Shown piece by piece: positions 10,214 through 22,598 of a DNA stretch of 64,000 bases. The position numbers and the translations under genes were made by a program. The number at the start of each line of letters is the position of its first letter. Position 1 is the stretch's first letter. The notes below the pieces were generated by a model that saw only the letters and a list, made by a program, of their open reading frames with translations, did no database searches and was not told the DNA's origin. Source of the stretch: Dugong dugon (taxonomy: Eukaryota > Chordata > Mammalia > Sirenia > Dugongidae); the NCBI GenBank assembly GCA_030035585.1, contig CM057466.1, positions 115,380,682 through 115,444,681 on the forward strand, written 5' to 3'.

Positions 10214-12880
10214 GTAAGACTGTTCAGTTCTTAAAGATGGTCAGCTTCCTTTGTTTCATGAAGAAGCCCGTTGAGAGCCTTGTTTAATCATTGCACTTTG
10301 AACATTTTCCCCTTATTAGTTGTGTCATATCCAAGTCAGCATCCTTTTGCTTTTGAACCATTGTGTTTCAAATAATTGTAAAACGACTAATTTGTGTTTT
10401 TAATGACTCCATCATAGAGTTCAACTCAGGAAAATGTACAATTTGATTAATGCCTTTAGTTCTTGATAAAGCATCATGTTTATATTATCATAGAAATAAT
10501 CAAGTGAAGCTAAGTAAAAAATAGCAGAAAATAAGCTATAAATTTTGTCTGACTGAGGGAAAAGTGGAAATGTAATGTTTAAAGCCAACCAGGGAACCTC
10601 ATGATGAAAGTAAAACTATTTTTTACACAAAAATGATACAGTAACAAAATATCTATAATGTAAGTATTTATAGATGTCTGTCTTCTTTAAATTTCAGACA
10701 TGGCTATGTTGTTATATCATTAGTTATCTTTAATTAGGTATTATGCTAAATTTAAATATAGAAGCTTAAATAGTACTTTTTTTTTGTTGCTAGTAGTATT
10801 TCTGATGTAAATGACAAAACTGAGTTTATATGTGTTTAGAATAGTTGAATGATTTTTGTGTTTTGTGCATCATCCCTATTTTAATAGGTAGATTTATTTA
10901 TCTTTCTAAAGGCAAAATAAGCTGACACTGATTATATTTTTCTGTCAGAGTTTTTAACTGTCGCAGGTATTGGCTTTTACTCTATTTTGCAAGAAAATCT
11001 CTTGATTACTTGGAATGAGGGCTGCTTTATCTTTTGTTTTTTAATTTAAACAATCATGCTGACTTTATATTGGGCTTTGATTTTCCCTCCATCCATCCAG
11101 TAGTTTGCAAATGCTTGATGTCTAATATGCTTCTTTATTAAAACACACAAAACTAATGGTTCCATAATTAAAAGACTGATCATTTATCAGGACAATAAAA
11201 TGTAAATTGTCTTTCAGGAAGATAAGTATTCTTTATTGAGTGAATCCACTATTTTCTCCTTAGGTTTAAATTATTAAATACTCACAGATTAGGTAAGCAT
11301 TGCACATTTTCCTAAAGGTCACAAAGTTTATTAAGTAGACAGTAAAAGTATTGATTCCAGTGGTTTAAAGGCAAGAGTACAGCTTAACTTTGATCAGAGT
11401 TAATTCACACAGGCTGCTAAGATTGGCCATATCCTGAAATACCTGTTGATGTGTCTATAAAACTGTTGCCGTGTGCATGATTTTTTTTCTTAGATTGTTT
11501 CTTACATTAGTCTTTTCATCTAAAATGTAGTACTTTAGAAACATTTGGTAATGGCACAGTAGGAATTCTATTCCATTTTTAGCACGAATTTATGCTAACT
11601 GAGATTTTAAAGAAATCAGTGAGGAAAAAGAGAGCTTTCTCTCCTGCTGAGATTAATTTATAAAATAATTCAAAACATTTTTAGACAGCAGTTGAACATG
11701 GTTATGATTAAAAATGTGTTATCAGTGTAACTTATTTTTCAATCACACATATAACTGTATGGTGATGCAGATAACTTCATTATATAAAAATGTGCTTCCA
11801 GACTCTTTGAGTCAACAATAAGCACTTAACCTATTGTTCCACTCTTGTTGAAATTTCCGTGCCTCCCAATGTTGCATAAAAAATGACATTGAAGGAGACC
11901 TTGATTTGCATATTTGCAAGTTGCAGATTTGCAAGTTTGATTGTAGTTGTAGTGTGCTATTTGAATTCTTCCATTCTATAAACCTGAGTTCTGTACCATT
12001 TTAATTTTCAGTTTAAATCTAGCAATTTGAGGCATTTTTAAATAGAGGTTGATTAATATACTAGATCTTGAGTTTTCTTCCTTAAAAATAACTCTATTTG
12101 AATTAAAAAACAAAAACAAAAACTTGCAGTTTTGGCATTTCTAAAATTTTATTGAATGATAAAAATTTATTTTGTATTTGTTGCAAGACATTATACAGAA
12201 TATATACAGGTAGCTGTCTTCTGAAGAGTGGTCTGTAATTCATGTATTTTTGCATTTTATCACCTTGTATGCTTTGAGGGCACGTCATTTTGTGAAGTTG
12301 CACCTGTGCAGGTGTTGCGTGTCCACCCAGTCTTCGTGAAGCTACCCAGATAACCCACGTTCTAGAAACGTGGATGTCATCGTGTATTTACTTTTTACCA
12401 TTTCATAAAACAAGGTTGATAAGACTGTCCCACTGTAAAATTTGTGACTTGGTATCAGGATACAGTTTGTATATATAGATTTACTGACTTGCTAATATTG
12501 CGAAGGATTTGGCTATTTCATTAGCTTTGACATGAATGTAAAGCTTTATGGAAGGTGAGTGGAAAACTGGAAAATTTCATAAAAGAAAATTAAGAACTAA
12601 ATTTTAGAGTACATTTTTTAACATAGTTGAAAGTTGTAATTGTCTCCCCCCCCCCCCCCCAGTTTATTTAAAATCTAATGTTGGGGTAACCTTATCTCTT
12701 TACATGTGTTATATGTAACTATTGGAAAGCCAGTGTCAGAATGAGTAAATTTTCTGTGAATCAGGGCATATTCTCATTGGTGGAAATGTGGTTAGATATT
12801 ATGCCAATTTTAAGTATTTAATTGAGGTGGTAAAGATTTTCCTTGGAGAGATTGTGTTAATTTTCTCTTTTCTTTTTTAG
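10214..12880 (+). other. ATP9B: ATP9B intron 3
   Basis: A 2,667-bp AT-rich intron with no AfroSINE, RTE or recognisable L1. It contains one 15-base C run at 12646-12660. The scarcity of recent insertions between exons 3 and 4 contrasts with every other intron here. I see no coding or RNA gene. Confidence 0.85.
12646..12660. repeat. Poly(C) homopolymer tract
   Basis: Fifteen C in a row, 220 bases upstream of exon 4. Probably length-variable and prone to sequencing error. Confidence 0.95.
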
Positions 12881-12994
12881 GTTTTATATGAACAATTCAA
12901 GTTTTTCTTGAATCTCTATTTTCTGGTAGTATCCTGCTCACAGTTTGTACCAGCATTGAAAATAGGCTATCTCTACACCTACTGGGCTCCTCTG
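12881..12994 (+). CDS. ATP9B: ATP9B exon 4 (first transmembrane helix)
   Basis: The exon is 114 nt, exactly 38 codons. The polypyrimidine tract and acceptor are ttttctcttttcttttttag, ending at 12880, and the donor is CTG|gtaaaa at 12995. It encodes [20 protein letters not shown] followed by [18 protein letters not shown]. Residues from about [15 protein letters not shown] form transmembrane helix 1. [15 protein letters not shown] is the short lumenal loop, and the start of helix 2 falls at the exon end and continues in exon 5. The FxxFxNLYFL pattern is shared by P4-ATPases and lies near the proposed lipid path. Both exon borders fall between codons, so skipping this exon would keep the frame but remove helix 1. 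The sequence is almost unchanged from the recalled human protein. Confidence 0.97.
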
Positions 12995-15654
12995 GTAAAA
13001 GACATTGACTTTTAAAATTAAGTTAAATTATTAAATATTTTAGAATATAATGTTAAGAGTTAAGATGGTTAAAAGATAAATTGATCAGATTTTTAAAACA
13101 TGATATTGTTGCTGTTTATCATAGAACTTGTGTTAAAAGATTTTAAAGAATTCTATTATCTTAAATTCCTTTGAGCCTCGTAGGAAATGCAGCAGCAGTA
13201 TTCTGCCTGCAGAAGTGCCAGGAGTTAGTGGATCTCCTTGACAGTACAAGTGATATTGCAAGTGAACGCCCCTTTGTTGGCAACAGAGGGACTTTGAATC
13301 CGGCTTTCTGCACCCGTCCTGGCAGCAGCGGGTCTCACCAGCCCAGTTCCCTCCTCTGCTCATTGAGCGGATGGGAATGGTGCTGTGGGGCTGTGGGCTG
13401 TGTTCAGTTTGTCTCCTGACATCCTGACAGATGGGCAATTTTTCTTTGGCCAGTGGTGAAAAGTCTAAAGTAGCTGAAAGCAGTACAGACAATTTCTGGT
13501 TGACAGCTTAGTATATAAAGGTTTTTGAAAGGCAAATGATACTTATTATTGAATGTTTCCATTTTAAAACAGGCTGTCTTGATACTTTTGTTGTTTGTTG
13601 ACGGTTTTCATTAATTTTTCAGTTTGTATAGACTCTCACCTAGAACATATTTTGGTGGCTCCCCTGTAGTCAGATCACCAAAGTAATCTGAGCAAGGAGA
13701 CATTGTGGATGAAACTGTCCCCTTAGTGGAAAAACAGGACAGCACTAAACCTTTCCCACCTTCAGCACAGCCTTCAGAATGGGAAGCTTCTGAGCATATG
13801 CTCTTGAGTTTCTCTGTCTCGTTGTGCAGCCTCCTTACCCCGCTAGGTCATACTCTCGTCTCAGTGAGGTAGGGGCAACTGGAAGAGGGGATAGAAGGCT
13901 TACATAGTTATTTATCTTTTTGTCCCCTCTGCCAAGTCAACCTGTCTTGTTTATCTGTTACTAAAATTAAGTTTAAGAGTGTTTTGTGACTTCTATTCAT
14001 GTAGACTTTATAGTAGGGTGGATTTGAGAAACAAAAGTAACTTCACATGCAACATAAATAGAAAATTCCTGGGTAAGCAAATACCTCCTTCACTGGCTGA
14101 ATTAGCAGAATGGAAGGGGTTGCTGATATTGAGCACTGGTGGTAATGTAGGACATGATCCCTGTCTGCTGTTGTGACTGTAGCAGCATGTCCTTGTGAGG
14201 GTAGTTGGGAATACAGTTCAGAGAACTTAAAAGTGGATCCAGCATTTTTATTTCAAGAATTTATTGTAAAGAAATAATGATAGATCACAAAGTCTGAAGA
14301 ATGCCCCTTATTATTTTTGATGAAAGAAATGATAAAATAAGTTAAATGTGTAACAGTGGATTGATTGATTAAATTATGCTATGTCCTATGCATATATTGG
14401 AATACTGTGTAGCTTTAAAAAAATGATATTTAGAAAAATAATAACTTCAAAGGTATGTATATGAGAATAAATGAGAAAAGGTGAGTTAAAATATAAGGTA
14501 AAAATATATATTTACCTTGATGTGACTAGCTTTTAACCACAGAAAGTGTTCTTTAGATGGATTCTTCATGAAGGATTTTATTTGATCTGTTCACAAAATG
14601 GATTATGTTGGTCATACCTGCAGTGTATGTATGTGTGTCTGTGTATGTCATGTGTTTCCATCTGCTCACACACACGTACACAGTCTGTTCACCAAGATAA
14701 TAAAACATTACTTTCATAGGAACACTCATTTCTAGTTCTAGCTTGAATTTTAAGCCTTAGGCTTTTTGAAGTACTTTATTATTTTTTTTGGCATGTAAGC
14801 ATTAACTTTAATATATCTAGATAAGTACCTCAGTAAGAATGTACTTCAGTATTTATATAATGGATACTATGAACCCACTGTGTTTGTGTTTTAAGTGTTA
14901 GAAAGAGAAGTAAAAAGCCCATTTTTTCCCCCATTTGAGTCATGTTTAATGTTACTTTCTGACTCACCTAGATGAGTTCTCTTCTTATATACTAGGCATC
15001 ATACTGTTAGATCTCAAAACTCATCTGCTTTGCTAGACAGTTTTCTTTCGTGTCTTGCTTTGATAGCGGCCACAATTGATGCCTTCTCTCAGATTACAAA
15101 AAAGCTTCATTGGTATCTATGTTTACACTGCTTCCATGCATTTTAACCTTTGATTTAGCAAAAACCTTAAAAAAACTGATGTGCACATGAGGCTCATCTT
15201 CAAATCCAAGAAAAAGGTTTAGGGTATGTTGGTTCTTTGATACGAACTCACTTAAAGAAATAAAATTCCTTGAAAATCCACAGATATTATACATAGAAGA
15301 TCTTTTTATTTAGTTAGGCAAAGTTAAAGAACCTTTAAATGTATACTGCATCTAAAGAAACTTCTTTAGAGGAAACTATTTAAAAGAATGCAAATTCTAA
15401 AATATGTATAAATACTTGGTTTTTAACCAAAGGAAGTGCTCCTCAAAAGAAGAAGCTCTTGCTTTTTCTATGCCAGTCTATACTTTAACCCTAGTCTTAT
15501 GTCCATGTGCTGTTCATACACACACTTAAGGTTTTGGCATCTTTTCTCTGCTTGCTCTCTAAGGTCAGGCTGTTGAGGAGAAAAGCATCAGTTAGGATTT
15601 CCAGATTTCTCCTAGCCAGAATCCTCCAGTGAAGCACAAACCATCTTACAGCTG

Positions 15655-15858
15655 TTGTGGTTGTGTGCCATCAAGTCAATTCCGACTCATAGCAACCGAT
15701 AGGACAGCATAGAACTGCCCCATCGGGTTTCCTAGGCTGTAATCATTACGGGAGCAGATTGCCAGGTCTTTTCTTCTGCAGAGCTCAGTTGGTGGGTTTG
15801 AACTGCTGACCTTTTGGTTAGCAGCCGGGTGCTTAACTGTTATACCACCAGGGCTCCT
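15655..15858 (-). repeat. AfroSINE, long form, with target duplication
   Basis: A complete copy flanked by the 12-bp direct repeat atcttacagctg at 15643-15654 and 15859-15870. It has the long-form segment (ggctgtaatcattacgggag) and a clear head (gagccctggtggtataacag on the minus strand). Confidence 0.95.
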
Positions 15859-16000
15859 ATCTTACAGCTGGTGGTTGTAAAATCTCGCTTTTGTTCACTA
15901 ATTTTAAGGAAAACAAGTAACTGTAGACTTACTTTCTGGTGTCTAGCTAGTTACAATGTTTCTGAAAACAGCGATGGCTTGATTAATAATCCTTTTTCAA

Positions 16001-16205
16001 TTGTTGTTAGGTGCCATCAAGTTGATTTCTGACTCATAGTGATTCCATGTGACTGAGTAGAACTGCCCCATAGGGTTATCTAGGCTGTAATCTTTATGGG
16101 AGCAGATCGCCAGGTCTTTTCTCCCACGGAGCCTCTGGGTAGATCCAAACCACCAAGTTTTTGGTTAGCAGCTGAGCACTTAAACTATTACGCCACCAGG
16201 GCTCC
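16001..16205 (-). repeat. AfroSINE, long form
   Basis: A second copy in the same orientation only 140 bp after the one at 15655. The tail begins ttgttgttaggtgccatcaa, showing the RTE-derived end clearly, and the head ends cgccaccagggctcc on the plus strand. Confidence 0.92.
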
Positions 16206-17402
16206 TTGTTTTTTTCAGTCACTCCTGGCAATATTATTTACTAGCTTCAGCTCTTAACTAACTTTTGTTATATTTTCCCATGTAATAGAAGAGTAAACTG
16301 AAACTAAGTGGTTTCATTACGTTATTGTGCCCGAAAGAAGATTACCTTTCATACTGTTCATCTTTTGGAATAATTCTTCAAGGCAGAGCTGGTGTAATCA
16401 GAGTAGCAAAACAGATTGTAATGCTTCTACCAAAATTGATGCAGTGGAATAAGTCTATTAATGTGGACGATTTTTAGATAAAGAGAAATCTGGCTGTATG
16501 GATTTTTAACCTTGTATCTTTCACACAAAACACCTTCCTGGCACTTTGTTCACACAGAGTTGGCAACCAGAGAGGGCGTAAGGACAACGATTTTCAGTCT
16601 GAGTTTTAAAGTCTTTCCTTCTGTCAAGCCTTCCTTGTGTGTCTCTGTGCGTTGGAAATATGGGAGAAGTACAGGGAAGAAAATACCAAATCAGTTATTC
16701 ATGGCCCCACGTCCGGGGACAGCTCTTGCTAATGAGCTGTGTGGCCTTGGCAGCATCTTCTTTTTGTGCCTCAACTTGCCTGTGAATTAGAGTCAAAGAC
16801 ATGCATCTCATAAGGTTTTCTATGAGAATTCAAAGAGGTAACTCACTTAAAATACTTAGAAAAGTACATGGCATGTCATAAGCCCTCCAAGTTAAACTAA
16901 GAATGTATCAATAGATGTTTTTCCTCTTTTTACAAAAGAACAGTATATTGTTTTGGCACTTAGTCGGAGTGCCTCCTGGCTTATATGAAGAAATAGGAGA
17001 AAAGAGTTTCACTTCGGTGATACAGGATTTAGTCACAGTCTGTGGACAGGCCACATGAGATACCCCTGTTGTCCTGTCTGGACACCAGACTTATGCTCAA
17101 ATACTGCTGTTTCCAGGGTGACTGAATTTCACTGTGACCACTTTTAATTTCCATCTTGATCTTTCTAGGTGGTGGTACTATAGCTTAAATCTCTGACCTA
17201 GTTGGTGTGGAGTCAGGGCAAGACTAGTTGCTCCTGCAGCACGACTTGTTCGTCCAAATCTGTCATAAACCATTCATTTGTTATGGTCCAATGGAGGGCT
17301 TAGAAGATCTAGCTCTCACTACAGAGGCTCGTTTATTGTAGACTGTTCGTTAAGAAGGAAACAGTGGCATCAGCTTCTAGGCTGGCTATCCGGTTTTTTT
17401 CT

Positions 17403-17573
17403 CAGAATAGATACGGTGGATGTGGATATGATGGTGATGACACCTGTTACTTGTTCAGATAAACCTTAGGTGTTCAGTATAGATATGGTGGGCTTAGATG
17501 TGATGGTAGTGACACCTGTTGGCTGTGACTGGTCCTGCACCTCTGTTATTTGTTCAGATAAACCTTAGGTGTG
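17403..17573. repeat. Imperfect two-copy tandem duplication
   Basis: Unit A is 17403-17473 and unit B 17475-17573. Both run from cag-a/t-atagata-c/t-ggtgg through gatggt and gacacctgtt to the shared end ttgttcagataaaccttagg. Unit B carries about 30 extra bases (around ggctgtgactggtcctgcac). Confidence 0.8.
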
Positions 17574-18218
17574 GAGAGAATTGGGTCTCAGAGTAGCAGA
17601 TGTACTCCAGCAGTGCTTGGCTGTGACTAGGGCTGTTTCCTATTTTCCTGTTTTCAGAAGTCAGGACCTGCCCACTCTGGTCTCTAGTATTCCTATATTA
17701 GAAGTAGATGCTTAACTTCACTGACTCATCTGACCTCTTAGAAACACCAGGAACTAGCACACTTTTGTGGTTTATAATTACTAATGAATTCAGTTAACTT
17801 TTGCTGTCTGTAGCCATAAATTTAAAGGGTAGAAATTAGATTCACTTGGACAGTTCAAATATCACACGTGTCTGGGGCCTGCCTTTGGATTAGAGGAAAA
17901 GGTATACATTTCAGGTAGGCCCTGGGCAATTCTATGTTGCCAAAAAGTCTTCCCAAGTAATTATGATGTATGTGCACCTCTGATTAAACACCACTGCATT
18001 AAAGATATTGTCTATGGCATGTAAATAAAACAGACTTGACAGTTACTCTCCTTCTCTTATCTCTCAGGCACAAACAGAATTTTAGGAAATTATTTATACA
18101 TTGTGAACATAAATCTGTAACAGCAAATATTCTCTTACTTGGGAATCAATGGATAGAACTGTGTTTTCTGTATTCGAAGATGCATATTTTTCACGTTACC
18201 GAAATTGAGCTGTGGCAT

Positions 18219-18768
18219 GTTGTTGTCGTTAGGTGCCGTCAAGTCGATTCCAACTCGTAGTGACCCTGTGCACAACAGAATAAAACACTGCCTGGTCCTG
18301 CGCCATCCTCACAATTGTTGCTATGCTTGAACCCGTTGTTGCAGCCACTCTGTCAGTCCATCTTGTTGAGAGTCTTCCTCTTTTTCGCTTACCCTGTACT
18401 TTACCAAGCATGATGTCCTTCTCCAGGGCCTGATCCCTCCTGATAACATATCCAAAGTATGTAAGGCATAGTCTTGCCATCCTTGCCTCTATGGAACATT
18501 CTGGTTGTACTTCTTCCAAGACAGATTTGTTTGTTCTTTTGGCGGTTCATGGTATATTCAGTATTCTTCGCCATCACCACAATTCAAAGGCGTCAATTCT
18601 TCGGTCTTCCTTATTCATTGTCAAACTTCCGCATGCATGTGAGACGATTGAAAACGCTATGGTTTGGGTCAGGTGCACCTTAGTCTTCAAGGTGACATCT
18701 TCGCTTTTTAACACTTTAAAGAGATCTTTTGCTGCCTGTTTACCCAATGCAATGCATCTTTTGTATAT
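18219..18768 (-). mobile_element. RTE LINE, 5'-truncated 3' end
   Basis: About 550 bp matching the 3' end of RTE. It carries the C-terminal coding part: on the minus strand a reading frame at 18519-18229 includes LCLTYFGYVIRRDQALEKDI and GKRKRGRLSTRW, the conserved end of RTE ORF2. Broken and inactive. Confidence 0.9.
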
Positions 18769-18774
18769 TTAAAG

Positions 18775-19157
18775 TGGTAATGCTCCCCCACTCCAAGACT
18801 CTTACTAAAATAAAAATGATGTATCTTAAAACCAATGGCATCACCCCAAGAGTATGGCCCCCAGACACCCTTTTAGCTCAGTGGCAAGTCACTTCTGAAG
18901 TTCACCGTTCAGCCAGGGCTTGGACAGCCTCATAAAACAAAACGGGACTAATGAGGCACAGCAGTCCAGGGACAAGTACTAGTAGGCAGGAGGGGACAAG
19001 AAAACTGGTGATAGGGAACCCAAGGTTGAGAAGGGACAATGTTGACATGTCGTGGGGTTGTTAACTGCTGTCCTAGGGCAATATGTGTACTGTTTAATGA
19101 GAACCTATTTGTTCTGTAAACCTTCATCTAAAGTACAAAAAAAAAAAAAAAAAAGAA
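18775..19157 (+). mobile_element. L1 3' UTR end (elephant-type)
   Basis: The run contains cccttttagctcagtggcaa, gtggggttgttaactgctgt and tgttctgtaaaccttcatct, and ends in a 17-base A run near 19141-19157. I recognise this as the 3' UTR of a paenungulate L1. Nothing of ORF2 is present. Confidence 0.8.
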
Positions 19158-19369
19158 TTATCTATGTGAGATCAGATTGATAACAGCAACTCAAAAGATT
19201 TGATGGGAAGCGTAGAGGACAGTGAGTTGAAGACAGTGGTGATAGAATAATTTGGAAAAGGGTAGTGAGAAGAGCAGCACAACTGGAAGAATGTAATCAA
19301 TGTCACGGAATTGTACATGTAGAAATTTTTGAAATGGTGTAACTTTGGCTATGTATATTTTCACCAAAA

Positions 19370-19530
19370 CAAAAAAAAGAGTCCTCCAAGGTCGAGAAGG
19401 GAGAGTGTTGTGGGGTTGTTAACCAATGTCATAAAACAATATGTGCACTAACTGTTTAATGAGAAACTATTTGTTCTGTAAACCTTCATCTAAAGTACAA
19501 TAAAAAGTATATATATTTAAAAAAAAAAAG
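19370..19530 (+). mobile_element. Second L1 3' UTR end
   Basis: The block from caaggtcgagaagggagagt through tgttctgtaaaccttcatct to an A-rich tail repeats the 3' end at 19020-19155. The 200 bp between the two contain a different L1-like tail (ggaattgtacatgtagaaat to ttcaccaaaac), so several L1 3' ends are stacked here. Confidence 0.75.
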
Positions 19531-19647
19531 AAACAATGGCATCTTTGAATCAAGGAAATAATAGTATTTAATCATATGGATGGATATACCAGGAATTTCT
19601 TATTTTTGAAAATTTAAGTTATTTCTGAAACCTCATCATTTCCATTT

Positions 19648-19813
19648 GGAGCCCTGGTGGCGTAGTGGTTAAGAGCTCAGCTGCTAACCAAAAGGTCAGT
19701 AGTTCAAATCCACCAACTGCTCCTTGGAAACCCTATGGGGAACTTCTGCTGTGTTCTGTAGGGTCGCTATCAGTAGGAACCGACTCGATGGCATCTAACA
19801 ACAGCAATGACAG
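19648..19813 (+). repeat. AfroSINE, short form, with target duplication
   Basis: It starts ggagccctggtggcgtagtg, includes gctgctaaccaaaaggtcag and ends with a tail near gactcgatggcatctaacaa. A 12-bp direct repeat tcatttccattt flanks it at 19636-19647 and 19814-19825. Confidence 0.95.
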
Positions 19814-21565
19814 TCATTTCCATTTAGGCTCTTGATGTTCATGCTGGAATAAATATTTTTGTATACAAATAATTGCATACGTCCTTGATTTTTTTTCTTT
19901 AGGATGAGTTTCTAGAAGTGAAACGGATTGGTTAAAGTATATGTAAATTTATTTCCTACAACTTTTTTTTCTATCTGCTGCTTTGACTTCATATTTATTG
20001 TCTTTATTTTTCCTTTGCCAACTCTAGTCCTAATAAAACAATGAATGTATGTTGAAGATACAGGCTCTTGTTCTGCCTCCACTAATAGGTACTTTGTCAC
20101 AACAAGCTAGCAGCTTTGAAGAAGTTGGTCTAAAGTCCCGATAATGCCCCCTTTCCTCTAGTATGGTGGTGTTTGATCATAACATACAAATCTCTTGTTT
20201 TCTTAAAAATTGGTACTTTATACAAGTAACATCACTTTTAATGATAAAAGACTGGATGTTTTCCCCCTAAGATCAAAACCAGGACAAGAATGTCTGCTCT
20301 TGCTCCTTCTATACAACATTGTATTGGAGGTATGATGACTAGGGCAGTTAAGCAAATAAAAGAAGAAAAAGGAACCTAGATTGGAAAGGAAGAAGAAAAA
20401 CTCTCTCTATTCACAGATGACATGATATTGTATATAGAAAATTCTAAGGAACCACACACAAAAAATATGGGAGCTAGTAAATGAGTTAAGCAGGGTTGTA
20501 GGATCCAAGATAAATATATGAAAATCATTTGTATTTCTCTACACTAACTAGCAGTGAACCTCTGAAAATGAAATGAAAACAATCCGATTTATAATAGCAT
20601 CAAAAAGAAATAAATACTTAGGAGTAAATTTAGCAAAAGAAGTGCAAGATTGCATACTGAAAACTACCAGACATTTTTGAAAGGAATTAAAGAAGATCCA
20701 AGTAAGTGGAAAGTTAACTCATGTTCATGAATTAGAAGATTTAATGTTGTTAAGATGATACTACTGCTCAAATTCATCTACAAATTCAATGAAATCCCTG
20801 TTAAAATCCCAGCTGGCATTTTTTGCAGACATTGACAAACTGATTCCAAAATTAATTTAAAAGTTCAAGGGGCCCAGAGTAGCCAAAACAACTTTGGAAA
20901 AAGTAAACAAAGTTGGAGGACTCAAACTTCCCCATTTTAAAAGTTACTACAAAGGTACAGTAATCAAGATAGTGTGGTACTGGCATAAGGATAGACATGT
21001 ACATCTATGGAATGAAATTGAGAATCCAGAACTAAACCCTTACATTCACGATCAGTTAATTTTTGACAAGGGTGCCAAGACAGTTTAATGGGGGAAAGAA
21101 TAGTCTTTTCAACAAATGATGCTGGGACAACTGGATCTCCACATAAAACAGAATGAAGTTGGACCCATAGCTCATACCATGTGCAAAAATTAACTCAAAT
21201 GGACCACAGGTCTAAAAGTAAGAGCTAAAACTAAAAAAACTCCTAGAAGAAAATACAGACATAAAGCTTTATGACCTTGGACATTAAAAGGCCACATGAC
21301 ACATGAAAATTAAAAATGTATGTGGCAAAGGACACAAGAAAGTGAAAAGACAACCCAAAAAATGGGAGAAAATATTTGTAAGATTATTATTTGTAAATCA
21401 TATATCTGATAGAGTATTTGAATCTAGAAGGTATAAGAAACACATACAACTCAACAATTAAAAGACAGCCCAGTTAAGAAGTGGGCAAAAGGTCTGAATA
21501 CGCATTTCTCCAAAGAAGATACACAAATGACCAACAAGCACTTGCAAAGATGCTCAACACCATTG

Positions 21566-22035
21566 GTTACTGTTGTTAGGTGCAGTTGAGTTGGTTCTGA
21601 CTCATAGCGACCCTGTGTACAACAGAACAAAACGCTGCCCGGTCCTGAGCCATCCTCACAATTGTTGTTATGCTTGAGTCCATTGTTGGCAGCCACTGTG
21701 TCAGTCCGTCTCATTGAGGGTCTTCCCCTTTTTCGCTGACCCTCTGCTTTGCCAAGCATGATGTAGGCAGCTCTTACCCAATCGTCTTTTGAGTGCCTTC
21801 CAGCCTGAGGGGCTCATCTTCCGGCCCTGTATCAGACAGTGTTCTGCTGTTATGCATCATGTTTTCACTGGCCAGTTCTTTTCAGAAGTAGACCGCCATG
21901 TCCTTCTTCCTAGTCTGTCTTAGTCTGGAAGCTCAGCTGAAACCTGTCCACCATGGGTGACCCTGCTGGCATTTGAATACCAGTGGCATAGCTTCCAGCA
22001 TCACAACAACATGTAAGCCCCTGTAGTATGACAAA
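21566..22035 (-). mobile_element. RTE LINE with large internal deletion
   Basis: The left 200 bp (21566-21764) match the RTE 3' end. At 21764/21765 the text jumps straight to aggcagctcttacccaatcg, which in the longer copy lies near 42277 in the 5' region, and continues to the RTE 5' end near 22035. Relative to 39388-42545 about 2.7 kb, including nearly all coding sequence, is absent. Both termini are present, so this is not an ordinary 5' truncation. Confidence 0.85.
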
Positions 22036-22045
22036 TTAGTTGTTA

Positions 22046-22199
22046 CCTATTGCCGTTGAGTCGATTCTGACTCATAGTGACCCTGTAGGACAGAGTAGAA
22101 CTGCCCCATAGGGTTTCCAAGGAGCGCCTGGTGGATTTGAACAGCCAACCTTTTGGTTAGCAGCAGAACTCTTAACCACTATGCCACCAAAGCTTTCAG
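22046..22199 (-). repeat. AfroSINE, short form, with target duplication
   Basis: Flanked by the 10-bp direct repeat ttagttgtta at 22036-22045 and 22200-22209. It lies at the border between the deleted RTE and the L1. Confidence 0.9.
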
Positions 22200-22254
22200 T
22201 TAGTTGTTAGGGAAGTGCAAATCAAAACTACTGTGAGATACCACTTCGCACCCA

Positions 22255-22428
22255 CTGTTGTTAGGTGCCGTTGAGTTGGTTCCAACCATAGTGACCCTGT
22301 GTACAAGAGAACAGAACACTACCCAGTCCTGTACTATCTTCATAATTGTTGTTATGCTTGAGCCCATTGTTGCAGCCACTGTGTCATTCCATTTTGTTGA
22401 GGGTCTTCCCCTTTTTCACTGACCCGCT
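22255..22428 (-). mobile_element. RTE LINE 3' end fragment
   Basis: About 170 bp of RTE 3' end (gttgttaggtgccgttgagt to gagggtcttcccctttttca) interrupting the L1 phrase cacccact/aggatggctat. 5'-truncated. Confidence 0.88.
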
Positions 22429-22598
22429 AGGATGGCTATTATTAGAAAAACAAAAAGCAACAGGTATTGGTGAGAATGTGGAGAAATTGGAACCCTTATC
22501 CACTGGTGGGAATGTAAAAGTGGTGCAGCCACATTGGAAAACAGTTTGGCAGTTCCTCAAATGATTAAGCATAGAATTATCATATGACCCAGAGTAGG

